From: Bdellovibrio sp. CG22_combo_CG10-13_8_21_14_all_39_27
GTDB taxonomy: Bacteria; Bdellovibrionota; Bacteriovoracia; Bacteriovoracales; Bacteriovoracaceae
Reading direction: 5' to 3'
DNA length: 64,000 nucleotides
Assembly (NCBI GenBank): GCA_002786715.1
Contig: PCTW01000054.1
Location: 38,122 to 102,121 of the forward strand
Numbering within the stretch: position 1 is the first letter of the stretch; the number at the start of each line of letters is the position of its first letter. The position numbers and the translations under genes are program-made. This document shows positions 1 through 9,425 of this stretch, piece after piece. The notes under the pieces were generated by a model. It was not told where the DNA came from. It worked only from the letters and a program-made list of their open reading frames with translations, and did no database searches.

Positions 1-903
1 ACAATTGGTTAGATACCACTTTTTGAGTTGGGGTAATCCATGTAAGCCTACATTTGGATGAATATGATGCATACAATGATAACCGATATTTCGAGGAGAG
101 AAAAAGAGCTTTCCCCACAATGAATGGTGATGATCAAAAGTTGATTCAATCAAAGTATAGACATTTTTATCGGGGTATATGTCATATTCATGTTCAATGA
201 GTAGTCGATAAATACACATGACCCCGGCAACGGGAATGACCAGATAATAAGTATAAATTAATTGAGGAAAAATAAAGGCCTGACTTAATAAGATAGTATG
301 AAAAATGGCCAATGGCATTTCTTCTCTCGCACAATCGATCACTTCATTATCACGAGTAAGATCTTTTTTTGAAACATCTTGAAGAAAAATCCTAGCATAG
401 GAATTTCTCATCTGCGGAACGAAATAGGCAAAACTTCCGTAAAAGCTTCTGAAAATCCAAAAGGGAACAAAAAAGAGTCCTTTTTTGAATGTTAGAAAAA
501 AGCGTTGAACACCTGTGCACTTTTTATTGATATTGAAATAAGGATCATTAAGCATCAGTGTATTACGATGATGTCTTATATGATGATAGGCCATGGCGTT
601 GGCCGTAGTACCAATTGGATAACCAGACAGCACTTCGAGTAGTCTCATGGACCAAGTTTTATGTTTTAAATTCAAATGTGAGAGATCGTGAAGAATGACT
701 CCAAAGGCATGCAATCGTCCAGCAATTATCATTGCCCAAACAGGATAGAGATAGAAGGGAGTGTGAAACATCAAGAACGAAGAAGTGATTAGAACTAGCC
801 AATCAATACCAAGGTCAATGAAGAGCTTCTTTAAATTTGGAGAAACCAAAAGTTCACTTGGTACATCAGAGCGCTTAAAAGAGTTTACTATTCGATCTTC
901 CAA
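1..903 (-). CDS. Membrane fatty acid desaturase, 3' end cut by window
   Basis: Integral-membrane di-iron desaturase or hydroxylase that would introduce a double bond into an acyl chain. The frame reads open from a TTG at 903 to the window edge (301 codons). Three histidine boxes are visible: HDLSH at residues 72-76, HHIRHH at 107-112, and HCIHHIH at about 275-281. Hydrophobic stretches lie at about residues 31-60 and 195-225. The TTG start is chosen because AAGGAG lies 8 nt upstream. It is 81 nt downstream of the MMPL transporter on the same strand and may be co-transcribed with it. The C-terminus is missing, so the exact substrate class (acyl-CoA, acyl-lipid, sphingolipid) cannot be assigned. 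It differs clearly from the ceramide-type desaturase at 26.5 kb. Confidence 0.85.
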   Translation of the reverse strand, partial: MEDRIVNSFKRSDVPSELLVSPNLKKLFIDLGIDWLVLITSSFLMFHTPFYLYPVWAMIIAGRLHAFGVILHDLSHLNLKHKTWSMRLLEVLSGYPIGTTANAMAYHHIRHHRNTLMLNDPYFNINKKCTGVQRFFLTFKKGLFFVPFWIFRSFYGSFAYFVPQMRNSYARIFLQDVSKKDLTRDNEVIDCAREEMPLAIFHTILLSQAFIFPQLIYTYYLVIPVAGVMCIYRLLIEHEYDIYPDKNVYTLIESTFDHHHSLWGKLFFSPRNIGYHCMHHIHPNVGLHGLPQLKKWYLTNC

Positions 904-984
904 CCTGATCACTCCTTGAGGTTACTATAATAGCTTAAATAATTAATGAAGTGTTCGTCATGTTTTGATGGACGCTTTTTCCAC

Positions 985-3129
985 TTAACCGAGTCTTTTG
1001 CTTTGGGTAAGAGATTTAGTAAGCCAAATATCTCCGAAAAGAGAGATTAAAAATCCCAATCCCATCATAGGACCGAATTCGCGTGGCGGAGCAAAGTAGG
1101 AAAAAAGGAAAAAAAGGCAAGAGCAGGCCATGATAAAACCAACTTGTAAGGCACAGGATTGATGATATTCAATACCTCGTCCTTTGCCCTCTCGCTTTTC
1201 TGCAAAAAGAAACTGAATGCCATTGTCTCCAGTCAGTCCCACCATCATACAGATGAAAACACATGATAAGAAATTGATCTGGATATTCATGATGGCCATC
1301 ATAATAAGCAGGCATGATGGCCCCCATAGACTGCCTAGGGTAAAGGCCCAAGCTTTTGGGTATCGAAAAATAAGGGCCATCCCAAAAATGATCAGCCCAA
1401 CTAAGGCAAGTGAGATTCCTAAGCTCTTCATTAGGGCGAGAGGTACTTTATCCATGAACTCGTTATAAGAGACAATTTCACCAATTAATTGACAATCATT
1501 TTTACATATATTCCTTATCTCTTGCAGTGATTTTTTAAGGCTTTGAAATTCCGAGTTCTTAAAGTAAAGAATATGACGAAAGGATAACAATTCTCCTCTA
1601 TAGCGTTTCATCAGTGGATGCTGATTGAGGTTACTGAGAATTGCTTTCTTGTAATGAAAAGTATCCTCGCCAAGTAAGAAAGCTTCAATATCAAAGACAC
1701 TTTCGATGATAGAGATATTGTCTAATTTCTTTATTTGATCTAATACTCGTAATTGTTCTTCTCTACTTTTTTCAACTTCAAAAACGAGAGAGGCTTCAGA
1801 TTCCCAACCGCGAGATTTTGATAAAGTTTTGAAGTCTTGAACGAGAGGATGACTTTGAGGAAATAAAGAAAGGGGAGAGTCAGATATTTGTAGGTTTTGA
1901 AGAACAAAAAAACCACCAATGTAAGTGAAGAGAAGTCCAAAAGCGATAAAGCGAGGAGGTGTTATCTTATCTAGCTTCTTGGTCCAACCAGAAAAAGTGT
2001 GTACTCTTTGGAAGCCTACCTTCACAAGCGACGAAAGATGAAACGTTTTCATGATTGAAGGAAGGAGAAAAAAAGTAGCAACCCATTCTAAAATCGCACC
2101 AACGGAAGCCCATAAACCAAAACGACTAATGATATCGATATCAGTAAAAATGAGACTACCAAAGCCGACAACAGTAGTTAGAGAGGTTATTAAGCTTGGC
2201 CAGAAAAGTCGATCGAGAGATTCCTCTATGGAATAACCTTTCGCTTGCTCATGACAAATAAAGAGAAAATCTTCCAGACTTGCAACGACTATCATGGTGA
2301 AAAGACCTGAGCTTAAGATCTCCATTGAAAAACCCAATATCGCCATCAGTCCATGAACGAGAACTCCCGACCATAAAAAGGTTACAATGAGGAGAAGTCC
2401 TGACTTAAAAGTCCCAAATAACCATTTCATTAAAAAAAAGAGAACGAAAAGAAAGAAGAGATTTACTTTCATATTGTAAGCAACGCCCAGTGTTGCGTAA
2501 TATGTAAACGCAGCAGTTCCAACGATTGAAATTTTTAACTTTTCAAAAGAAAAACTTTGCAACGATTTAATTAAATTTGATACGGCCTTGGGATTAAAGC
2601 TGCCGTACTTTTGAGGGGGAGGGGATTCTTTAAAGTCGACAATAAGAGAAGCTTCATTGCCCAATTCGTTAGTTAAGATATTCTTCCAAGGACTTTGATT
2701 GAGGGCCACGAGAGATCGTGTTTTTTCTATCGTCGGCAAAACTCTTTTGTAACGTAAATAACCCGGCTCCATTTGGGTCTTCATAATGTCCCAAGGCGTG
2801 AGCCATGAAGAAACAAAGTCATCATTAGTACGAAAATGTTTCATCCATTGATCGATTTCCGTCCATTGAGCTTGTTCCTTTTTGTTAATGGGAGTGGCAA
2901 CGATCATTAATGAGGGCAGGAGGTGAAAATCTTCTTTGAGTTCCTGATAAGCTTTGGCCGATGGCATATTTTGATCGACCAAATCGCTCATCGAAACAAG
3001 AACTTTGAGTTGTGATAATTGACTAGATGCGTACATTAATAAAGAGAAGAGCAAAAAGAGGATGATCTTCCTGAATCTTAAGATCTTTAAATACTTGGAA
3101 TCAGTTTTAGCGTCGGCAACCTGGTGCAA
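985..3129 (-). CDS. MMPL/RND-superfamily exporter
   Basis: Predicted inner-membrane transporter of the MMPL/RND type, probably moving a lipid or hydrophobic compound. 714 residues with two similar halves: an N-terminal membrane helix (residues 18-38), a periplasmic loop to about 215, five helices to about 365, another helix near 395-415, a second periplasmic loop to about 560, then five more helices. The usual conserved GxDY-type signature of the first membrane block is replaced by SLEDFLFICHE near residue 286, so it is a divergent member. The start is TTG, preceded by GAGG at good spacing. Neighbour of a desaturase on the same strand, which suggests a lipid-related job (inference). Divergent from the secreted-protein gene at 3241. 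Confidence 0.75.
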   Translation of the reverse strand: MHQVADAKTDSKYLKILRFRKIILFLLFSLLMYASSQLSQLKVLVSMSDLVDQNMPSAKAYQELKEDFHLLPSLMIVATPINKKEQAQWTEIDQWMKHFRTNDDFVSSWLTPWDIMKTQMEPGYLRYKRVLPTIEKTRSLVALNQSPWKNILTNELGNEASLIVDFKESPPPQKYGSFNPKAVSNLIKSLQSFSFEKLKISIVGTAAFTYYATLGVAYNMKVNLFFLFVLFFLMKWLFGTFKSGLLLIVTFLWSGVLVHGLMAILGFSMEILSSGLFTMIVVASLEDFLFICHEQAKGYSIEESLDRLFWPSLITSLTTVVGFGSLIFTDIDIISRFGLWASVGAILEWVATFFLLPSIMKTFHLSSLVKVGFQRVHTFSGWTKKLDKITPPRFIAFGLLFTYIGGFFVLQNLQISDSPLSLFPQSHPLVQDFKTLSKSRGWESEASLVFEVEKSREEQLRVLDQIKKLDNISIIESVFDIEAFLLGEDTFHYKKAILSNLNQHPLMKRYRGELLSFRHILYFKNSEFQSLKKSLQEIRNICKNDCQLIGEIVSYNEFMDKVPLALMKSLGISLALVGLIIFGMALIFRYPKAWAFTLGSLWGPSCLLIMMAIMNIQINFLSCVFICMMVGLTGDNGIQFLFAEKREGKGRGIEYHQSCALQVGFIMACSCLFFLFSYFAPPREFGPMMGLGFLISLFGDIWLTKSLTQSKRLG

Positions 3130-3240
3130 AGTATCCCTCTTTCACAGAAGATTTTATTGAAGGATAATACTTCACGGGTCATCATAGACCTATAAGTATT
3201 TCTTTTAATAAGTTTAACCCTTTCCAAGGATAACTGTCTT

Positions 3241-4731
3241 ATGAAGATCATTTCAACCTTATTATCGATCGCGACGATTTCTGCAGCGATGGCATCGAGT
3301 CCAACTCCTGCTCAAAATTGGGACAAGTACTTTAACTGGACCTCTGGTAAAGATATGCCAAAGTTAGTTAAGGAAGCTCGCAAGCGTCAACAATACAGAA
3401 AGACGGCGACAGGTGGAATCGATACATCTTTAATGAGTCCTGAATATCAAAAATTAAGAGATGCTATTATTAATGTTAAGACAGGTGAAGAGCTGGCTGG
3501 CATGTTGAAAACTCTCGATTCAAAAGTCGATAGCTATCCAGAAGATGCCAAAATGCTTGGCTCACTTCTTCTTTTGTTGAAGCCAATGAGAGGCGTTGTT
3601 TATAGAATGATTCCAATGGTTGAAAAACCAAAGATCACTCACTCGTTTTTACGAAATCAAGTAAAGCAAATTGCTTCAAATATGAGACTTTATCTGCCTT
3701 TTGAGCATTGGGAAGCTGGTTTTTCTTACTTAACGGAACCTTTCGATGCTGGTAATGGAAAAGCTGTTGCCCAGTTTGAGAATCCAAAACTTTTTTCTAA
3801 AAAGAAGCCTGCTATTCAACAATATCAAGATTTTTTAGAAGCTGAGGTTTATCCAGAATTTGCAAAAGCCGCGAAAAGAATAGAAGCCATTACTTTTAAG
3901 CACCCAGTGGTTTGGGATAACCGTCTTGTTTTTGGAGCGACATCTTTCCAGGGTGACGATACTGAAAACAGATATCGTTATGTTCAAGAAGGTGAGAAGC
4001 ATTTGGCCCTATCTTCGCTTCACCTCGGTATGCATTACCTCAATTACGTGACCGCTTATGATATTAATGACGTGCTTAAGCTTTCTTATAAAGTGGGGCG
4101 CCTCTACGGTATCGACGGATTTGATGGTGAAGTGGATGGAACTCCCAACTACAAAATCTCAAAAGAGATTAATAAATTCCCAAATCTTTTTGTCATGAGA
4201 AAAGATGGCCAAGATAAAATGGAGCGTTCATTTAAGCACTTGAGAGAAGGTATCCGTCAAGTTCGTCTCGCACGTGAAGAAGTTAAGGGGGAGTCTCCAA
4301 ATCGTTTCCTTGTTTTAAATCCTGAAAAGATTGATCCATGGGACGAAAACTTTGAAAAGCAAATGGCCGTTGCTGAGTGTTTAGTAGGTAAAGACTCTGA
4401 TGAACCAGGTGTATGCCCAGTTCACTCTGCCATTACGGGTGAAGTCGTCAAGGTTGATCTTTATGCCTTTTATCATCAATCACCAAAAGACCTCAAAGCT
4501 CTTATGGCAACGGATTGGAACCTTTCTTCAAACGAAATTACTAATAAGAAGCTTAATGTCACTTATCCAAATTACTTTTGGGGAAGTCCAACGAATTGGG
4601 ATAAGAAATCATATAGTTCATATTTTCCAGAAATTTCTTCAGGTAAAGAAGTTGCTAAGAATGTCAGAGTATTACGTCAAGCTTACGGCGGCGAATTCTT
4701 TGGTGCTCCTTTTGCTTTCTTTGTTGAATAA
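3241..4731 (+). CDS. Secreted protein of unknown function, partner of UnbU/UnbV-like fusion
   Basis: 496 residues starting with a clear Sec signal peptide (hydrophobic residues 4-18, likely cleavage after AMA). The mature part is mixed alpha/beta in appearance, has only two cysteines (both near residues 384-395), and contains no motif I recognise. The stop codon and the ATG of the next gene overlap as TAATG, so the two are translationally coupled and probably act together in or on the periplasmic side of the inner membrane. Enediyne cassettes contain an unassigned UnbL alongside UnbV and UnbU; whether this protein is a remote counterpart cannot be judged by eye. Real gene with high confidence, function unknown. 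Confidence 0.8.
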   Translation: MKIISTLLSIATISAAMASSPTPAQNWDKYFNWTSGKDMPKLVKEARKRQQYRKTATGGIDTSLMSPEYQKLRDAIINVKTGEELAGMLKTLDSKVDSYPEDAKMLGSLLLLLKPMRGVVYRMIPMVEKPKITHSFLRNQVKQIASNMRLYLPFEHWEAGFSYLTEPFDAGNGKAVAQFENPKLFSKKKPAIQQYQDFLEAEVYPEFAKAAKRIEAITFKHPVVWDNRLVFGATSFQGDDTENRYRYVQEGEKHLALSSLHLGMHYLNYVTAYDINDVLKLSYKVGRLYGIDGFDGEVDGTPNYKISKEINKFPNLFVMRKDGQDKMERSFKHLREGIRQVRLAREEVKGESPNRFLVLNPEKIDPWDENFEKQMAVAECLVGKDSDEPGVCPVHSAITGEVVKVDLYAFYHQSPKDLKALMATDWNLSSNEITNKKLNVTYPNYFWGSPTNWDKKSYSSYFPEISSGKEVAKNVRVLRQAYGGEFFGAPFAFFVE

Positions 4732-7496
4732 TGGCAGAAGCAATTTCCTTAGCGCTTAAGCGGTATAAGGAATTTGATCCACGGTACGTCGTTCTCATTC
4801 TGTTAGTGTCTTATAATGTTTTAGGCATAACAGTTTTAGGGTTTAATCGAAGTTGGGATCAAATTATTGTTACAGCTTTATCAGCAGTTTTACTTCAAAG
4901 CTTCTATGATATAACTTTCAAGGGTCGCGTAAATGCGGCCCTCTCTGCTTTTATTACCAGCATGGGGCTGTGTATTCTTTTAAACTATGGGCACAGTCTT
5001 TATTACCCTTTAGTTCCAGTTTTCTTTGCCATTTCTAGTAAATACTTCTTTACCTTAAGAGGTCGTCATACCTTTAATCCTGCTCTGATGGGAGTGGTGT
5101 TATCTCTTCTTATCACCCAAGATTTTATTTCACCTGCTCCGGCCTATCAGTGGAACGGAATAGGAGCTTTCGGAATCTTTATTGCTATGCCAGCGATACT
5201 TTTTTTCATGCCCAAAATTAATCGCACACCCTTGGTTCTAAGCTTTTTGGGTGTTTTTACTCTTCAAATTATTTTACGCTCAATCCTTATTAAACATTAT
5301 TTACCTTTTAATACTCTTTTCTTTGGAACTTTGACTTCGCCACCCTTTTTCCTTTTTACCTTTTTTATGATTACCGATCCGGCAACTTCTCCGAATGGAA
5401 AAAAAGACCAGATTATTGCTGGAAGTGTAATCGCCTTGTTGGATCTCATGTTCCATCTGGTGCAAAGCTATCATACTTTTTTCTACGCTGGCGTTAGCTT
5501 TGGGATGTGGCGTTTCCTAAGAGGGCATTGGTTAGAGTCAAAAAAATCTGATTCTTTGGGGCAGTATCTTGAGAATTCATTCATTGAGACTGGATATTAT
5601 AGAAAAATGCTGCTGATTTTAGGAATTGGTTTTGGTGGATATTTTGTTCACCATTTCATTCTCGAAGATCATTGGGGCAAAGTTGAAACTCACTTTCAAT
5701 TTGAACAATTGAATCCTTCTCAAACTGGTCTTCATTTTGAAAAAGGGGAAATTCTCGATTCAGTAGACCCAAGAGTTCAGCACATGGGGAAATGGATTTT
5801 AGCGATTACCGATGGAATTGCAGTGGGCGATATTAACCAAGACGGACTCCAAGATATATTAATGACCAATGGTCATAAAAGTGCCAAAGATAGAGCGGCT
5901 TTATTTCTCAATAAAGGTGACTTTAAATTTGAACGATATCCATTACCTGAAGTTTCAGAACGAGTATCCGATTTTCACAAATATGGTGTTGCTTCCAATG
6001 CTATGTTTGTCGACTATGACAACGATGGGGATCTCGATCTTTACATGACTTATGCTTTTGGTAAGGAAGGTTCTTCTCGCTTGTTTAAAAATGGCCTTTC
6101 AGAGACCGGTAAAATCGATTTTAAAGATGTTACCGATGAGTTGGGACTCAATATTTTCACCAATGCCGCCGCCGCCAATTGGCTCGATTTAAATAGAGAC
6201 GGCAAGCTTGACTTGATCATCGGAAATACAATTTCTACCTATTTACCTGATTATAAAGTACCTACAAAATTAGATTTCTTTTCACTCCCCAAAGCCGAAT
6301 ATGAAGGCGACGTTAGAATGTTTAATTTTATGCACGATTCTTGGCATATGGCGAACAACGGAGCGGTCAATCCTTTATTTGTTCAGCAGGATAGCGGTTT
6401 TAAAAAATTAGATGAAGTTGCCTTAAATATGTCTGAAACTCGTTGGACTATGGCGATTGGAACAGCGGACTTTAATCAAGATGGTTGGACAGATCTTTAT
6501 ATGGCCAATGATTTTGGACCTGATGATTTGTATTTAAGTAAAAAGGGTGAAAGCTTTGAGAATATCAAAGGGGATATGTTTGGAACAATCGGAAGAGATA
6601 CCTATAAAGGGATGAATGCAACGATCATTGATTTTGATCAAAATGGATGGATGGATATGTATGTCAGCAATGTCCATCATGCACTCCAGGCCGAGGGGTC
6701 TTTACTTTGGAGCTTTAGGCCCAATCCTGAAGACAGTTTTCACCCCATTATCGAGGAGAAGGCAACTTACACTGGCGCCATTAATGAAGATCGTTTTGGA
6801 TGGGGGGCCGGTGCTGGTGATTTCAATAATGATGGATTGATAGATTTAGCTCAGGCCAATGGTATGGTTGATGATGCCTTTGATAAAAAATTCGATAAGT
6901 GTCCAGACTATTGGTACATCAATGAAAAAATTGCGAGGTCTCCTCCTCAGATACATCGTTACATCAATAATTGGGGTGACATTCGAGGAACCTGTATTCA
7001 TGGTCATGAAAAAAATAAGCTTTATATGAATCGAGGCACTGATCACCATCCTCAATTTGTCGATGTCGCTGATACTATTGGCATGGATCAAAAAGGGAAT
7101 TGGCGAGGAATGGCCGTCGCAGACTTTGATAATGATGGAAGATTAGATCTCATCGCGACAAGTTTGTATCGCGATCCTTTAGTTTTTCATAATAAGAAAA
7201 CTGATTTTGAAGGGAACTGGATTGGTTTAGATATTGTATCAACAAAGAGTGAGTGCAATAGGGAAGCTGTTGGTTCTCGTGTCATTGTCCAGTTTTGGGA
7301 TTCGACCGGAGTGCTCAAGCGATTAGTTCAAGAGAAAGTGGTGGTTAATGGTTTTTCTGCTCAGTCTGATCGAAGACTCCATTTTGGACTCGGTCCCAAT
7401 GTCAAACTAGATAGAATCATCGTTAATTGGTGTGGCAAAGAGTTAAAAGAATACTCAGCTTTCTCAATTAACAAATATCATCAAATTGCATACTAA
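4731..7496 (+). CDS. RnfD/UnbU-like membrane domain fused to FG-GAP and ASPIC/UnbV domains
   Basis: 921 residues in two parts. Residues 15-300 form about ten membrane helices resembling the NqrB/RnfD/RnfE family; FNPALMGVV (N116) and MITDPATSP (T215-P217) match family signatures, but the SGAT-type covalent flavin site is not seen. From about residue 345 there are seven Ca-binding-like FG-GAP/VCBS repeats of the DxNxDGxxD kind (for example GDINQDGLQD, VDYDNDGDLD, ADFNQDGWTD, ADFDNDGRLD), ending in an ASPIC/UnbV domain at about 840-915 (AVGSRVIVQF, SDRRLHFGLG). UnbU (RnfD-like) and UnbV (ASPIC) are separate proteins in enediyne cassettes; here they are one chain with a periplasmic propeller. 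No polyketide synthase is nearby. Coupled to the secreted protein upstream by TAATG. Function unknown. Confidence 0.85.
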   Translation: MAEAISLALKRYKEFDPRYVVLILLVSYNVLGITVLGFNRSWDQIIVTALSAVLLQSFYDITFKGRVNAALSAFITSMGLCILLNYGHSLYYPLVPVFFAISSKYFFTLRGRHTFNPALMGVVLSLLITQDFISPAPAYQWNGIGAFGIFIAMPAILFFMPKINRTPLVLSFLGVFTLQIILRSILIKHYLPFNTLFFGTLTSPPFFLFTFFMITDPATSPNGKKDQIIAGSVIALLDLMFHLVQSYHTFFYAGVSFGMWRFLRGHWLESKKSDSLGQYLENSFIETGYYRKMLLILGIGFGGYFVHHFILEDHWGKVETHFQFEQLNPSQTGLHFEKGEILDSVDPRVQHMGKWILAITDGIAVGDINQDGLQDILMTNGHKSAKDRAALFLNKGDFKFERYPLPEVSERVSDFHKYGVASNAMFVDYDNDGDLDLYMTYAFGKEGSSRLFKNGLSETGKIDFKDVTDELGLNIFTNAAAANWLDLNRDGKLDLIIGNTISTYLPDYKVPTKLDFFSLPKAEYEGDVRMFNFMHDSWHMANNGAVNPLFVQQDSGFKKLDEVALNMSETRWTMAIGTADFNQDGWTDLYMANDFGPDDLYLSKKGESFENIKGDMFGTIGRDTYKGMNATIIDFDQNGWMDMYVSNVHHALQAEGSLLWSFRPNPEDSFHPIIEEKATYTGAINEDRFGWGAGAGDFNNDGLIDLAQANGMVDDAFDKKFDKCPDYWYINEKIARSPPQIHRYINNWGDIRGTCIHGHEKNKLYMNRGTDHHPQFVDVADTIGMDQKGNWRGMAVADFDNDGRLDLIATSLYRDPLVFHNKKTDFEGNWIGLDIVSTKSECNREAVGSRVIVQFWDSTGVLKRLVQEKVVVNGFSAQSDRRLHFGLGPNVKLDRIIVNWCGKELKEYSAFSINKYHQIAY

Positions 7497-7516
7497 TTTA
7501 AACAAAGTTGTTTAAC

Positions 7517-9415
7517 TTAAATTTTATTTCTCTCTGAGAAAAAGTTAAGTGGTTGTTTGACGTCGACCACGCCTCCACCTTTTGGTTTTGGAAATTCAAT
7601 TAAGCGCAAGACATTGGCCATACAACCGCTACCTGTTGCTGAGAATTGAGCACTTTTTGATTTAATGGCGACCTTGGTTACTCCACCATTAGATTCAATT
7701 CTAAAGTTCAAATCTACAACACCTTTGAGTTCCTCGTTACGAGTGAGCTCTTGCTGATAACAATGTCTAAATTGCGGTAAATATTCTCTTAGAATCTTAC
7801 GTAGAAGTTCTGGATCCATTGAACCTAAAACAACAGTCTTTGGATCAGTGTAAGTTGTATCAATTCCTTGTTTACTGGCCAAACCTTTTGTCCCTGAAGA
7901 ACTATCAAAGTTTCCTGTGGCATCTGAACCCATGGTTCCAACATTGCTTGAAACATTGGCCTTAAGAGCACTATCGGATTGTGCTTTTACAGCTCCAATC
8001 CCATTAGTCGAAGCAATTGATCTTGAATTCTTAACTTGAGTCGGAGCTAAGCTTTTTGAACTTGAAGAGAGAGAGGCTAAAGTTTTCTTAAGATCAAGCT
8101 TATAGCCTTTAATCGTCGGTGCAGATTCAACAGGCTTCGTTTGAGCAGGCGCTGGAGCAGGAGCTGGTTGCTCGGCCATCTTCTTATCAACTTTTTTCTG
8201 GTCAGGTGATTTTTTTGCCATTTTTACATCAGGCTTTTTCTGATCTTCTGCTTTTACGCCAGTGTCCTTGTCCTGACTATCTGCAACTGAACTCGATTTT
8301 ACTTCAGAAGGTTGCTTTGCCTGAATCGCTCTTCGATAGATTACAGCAATTTTCTTTTCTGGTTCTTGTACACTTGTGTCAATCAAAAGGAGAAGGAGGA
8401 AAATCGCCATTAAACCTGAGAAAAACTTCGCTGATTGCTTTTGAAATTCACGGTCGCGACCAAAGAACGGAGCTGGACGCAAATGAGGAGGTCCTTCTAC
8501 TTGCTCAACGACAACTTGTACTGTTTTATAGTTGAAGACCAAACGATCTTCATGAGAAATTGAAATAGAAGCTTTGCCATTAAAAGGATCTACTTGTCTT
8601 GAAGTCGCATTAATACATTCCATTCCTGGAATTGAGAACACCTCAACATCTGTCCCCATTACTTTAACGAAAGGTAAATCTTCATCGCTCTCAAGACTTG
8701 GAAGATTGACAACATTTTCTTTATGAGAAAAAGGAGATATGAGATAAGTTTTATTTTTGATAGGTAAAAAATCAATTGAGATAACTGAGCCCATAGATAA
8801 CGCTGTTACTTGAACAGCATTTATATTATTGGCCTTGGTAATAGGAATAATATCCTTTTTCTCATCATCAAAATCAACAAATTGTTGTTGCGCGAGATCA
8901 GCAGTGAATGCAGGTACTTCTAAAGTGGGCTCAAAAGATTCTTCGGCAAACATGATATCGCAATATTCACCATCAATAACAACTAGCCCTGGGACTGGAG
9001 GAAGCTCTGATGGAAGATCATCAATTTTTGATTTTTGAAGAACGACTACTTTGGCATCTGTATCTTCGATTTCAACTTCGCCTTTTTCGAGCTCAACAAA
9101 ACTTTCTTCGATTGAAAATTCAATTGGTCCAAATCGTAGACAATCTCCATGTGAAAAATATGTTTGTTTAACGCGCTCACCATTTATTGAAATACCATTG
9201 TCAGAATCAAGATCGATAATTTTTCCACCATTTTCATCAACAGTTATAAAGGCGTGGTAATGTGAAATATGATCATCGGCTACACAAATATCTGCTCCCT
9301 CGAAACGACCGAGCAACATCTTCTTTTTTGTGAGCTCAAAAGAATATTGGATCTCGCCATTTTTATAGCTTACCAACTTAAATCTTTTTGCTTCTTTAGG
9401 TCTTAAGTTTAGCAC
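7517..9415 (-). CDS. FHA-domain / TonB-like gliding protein (PglI/GltG-type)
   Basis: 632 residues that span the inner membrane once. An FHA phosphothreonine-binding domain occupies residues 15-105 (LLGRFEGADI, DDHISHYHA, DSDNGISING). A transmembrane helix lies near 345-365 (FFSGLMAIFLLLLLID), followed by a Lys/Pro/Ala-rich periplasmic linker to about 425. The C-terminal 100 residues (LPQFRHCYQQELTRN, GVVDLNFRI, FPKPKGG) match the AgmX/PglI C-terminal TonB-like domain. In Myxococcus, such proteins link the cytoplasmic gliding complex to the periplasm. Start is GTG with GAGG about 10 nt upstream. Last gene of the gliding operon, 10 nt after the TPR lipoprotein. The exact Glt letter is an inference from architecture. 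Confidence 0.75.
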   Translation of the reverse strand: MLNLRPKEAKRFKLVSYKNGEIQYSFELTKKKMLLGRFEGADICVADDHISHYHAFITVDENGGKIIDLDSDNGISINGERVKQTYFSHGDCLRFGPIEFSIEESFVELEKGEVEIEDTDAKVVVLQKSKIDDLPSELPPVPGLVVIDGEYCDIMFAEESFEPTLEVPAFTADLAQQQFVDFDDEKKDIIPITKANNINAVQVTALSMGSVISIDFLPIKNKTYLISPFSHKENVVNLPSLESDEDLPFVKVMGTDVEVFSIPGMECINATSRQVDPFNGKASISISHEDRLVFNYKTVQVVVEQVEGPPHLRPAPFFGRDREFQKQSAKFFSGLMAIFLLLLLIDTSVQEPEKKIAVIYRRAIQAKQPSEVKSSSVADSQDKDTGVKAEDQKKPDVKMAKKSPDQKKVDKKMAEQPAPAPAPAQTKPVESAPTIKGYKLDLKKTLASLSSSSKSLAPTQVKNSRSIASTNGIGAVKAQSDSALKANVSSNVGTMGSDATGNFDSSSGTKGLASKQGIDTTYTDPKTVVLGSMDPELLRKILREYLPQFRHCYQQELTRNEELKGVVDLNFRIESNGGVTKVAIKSKSAQFSATGSGCMANVLRLIEFPKPKGGGVVDVKQPLNFFSERNKI

Positions 9416-9425
9416 TGCTTAATCC

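Noticed and set aside
8119..8535. 138-codon frame on the plus strand inside the FHA-TonB gene.
   Set aside because: It is the reverse shadow of the Lys/Pro/Ala-rich linker; the sense protein has clear domains on both sides.
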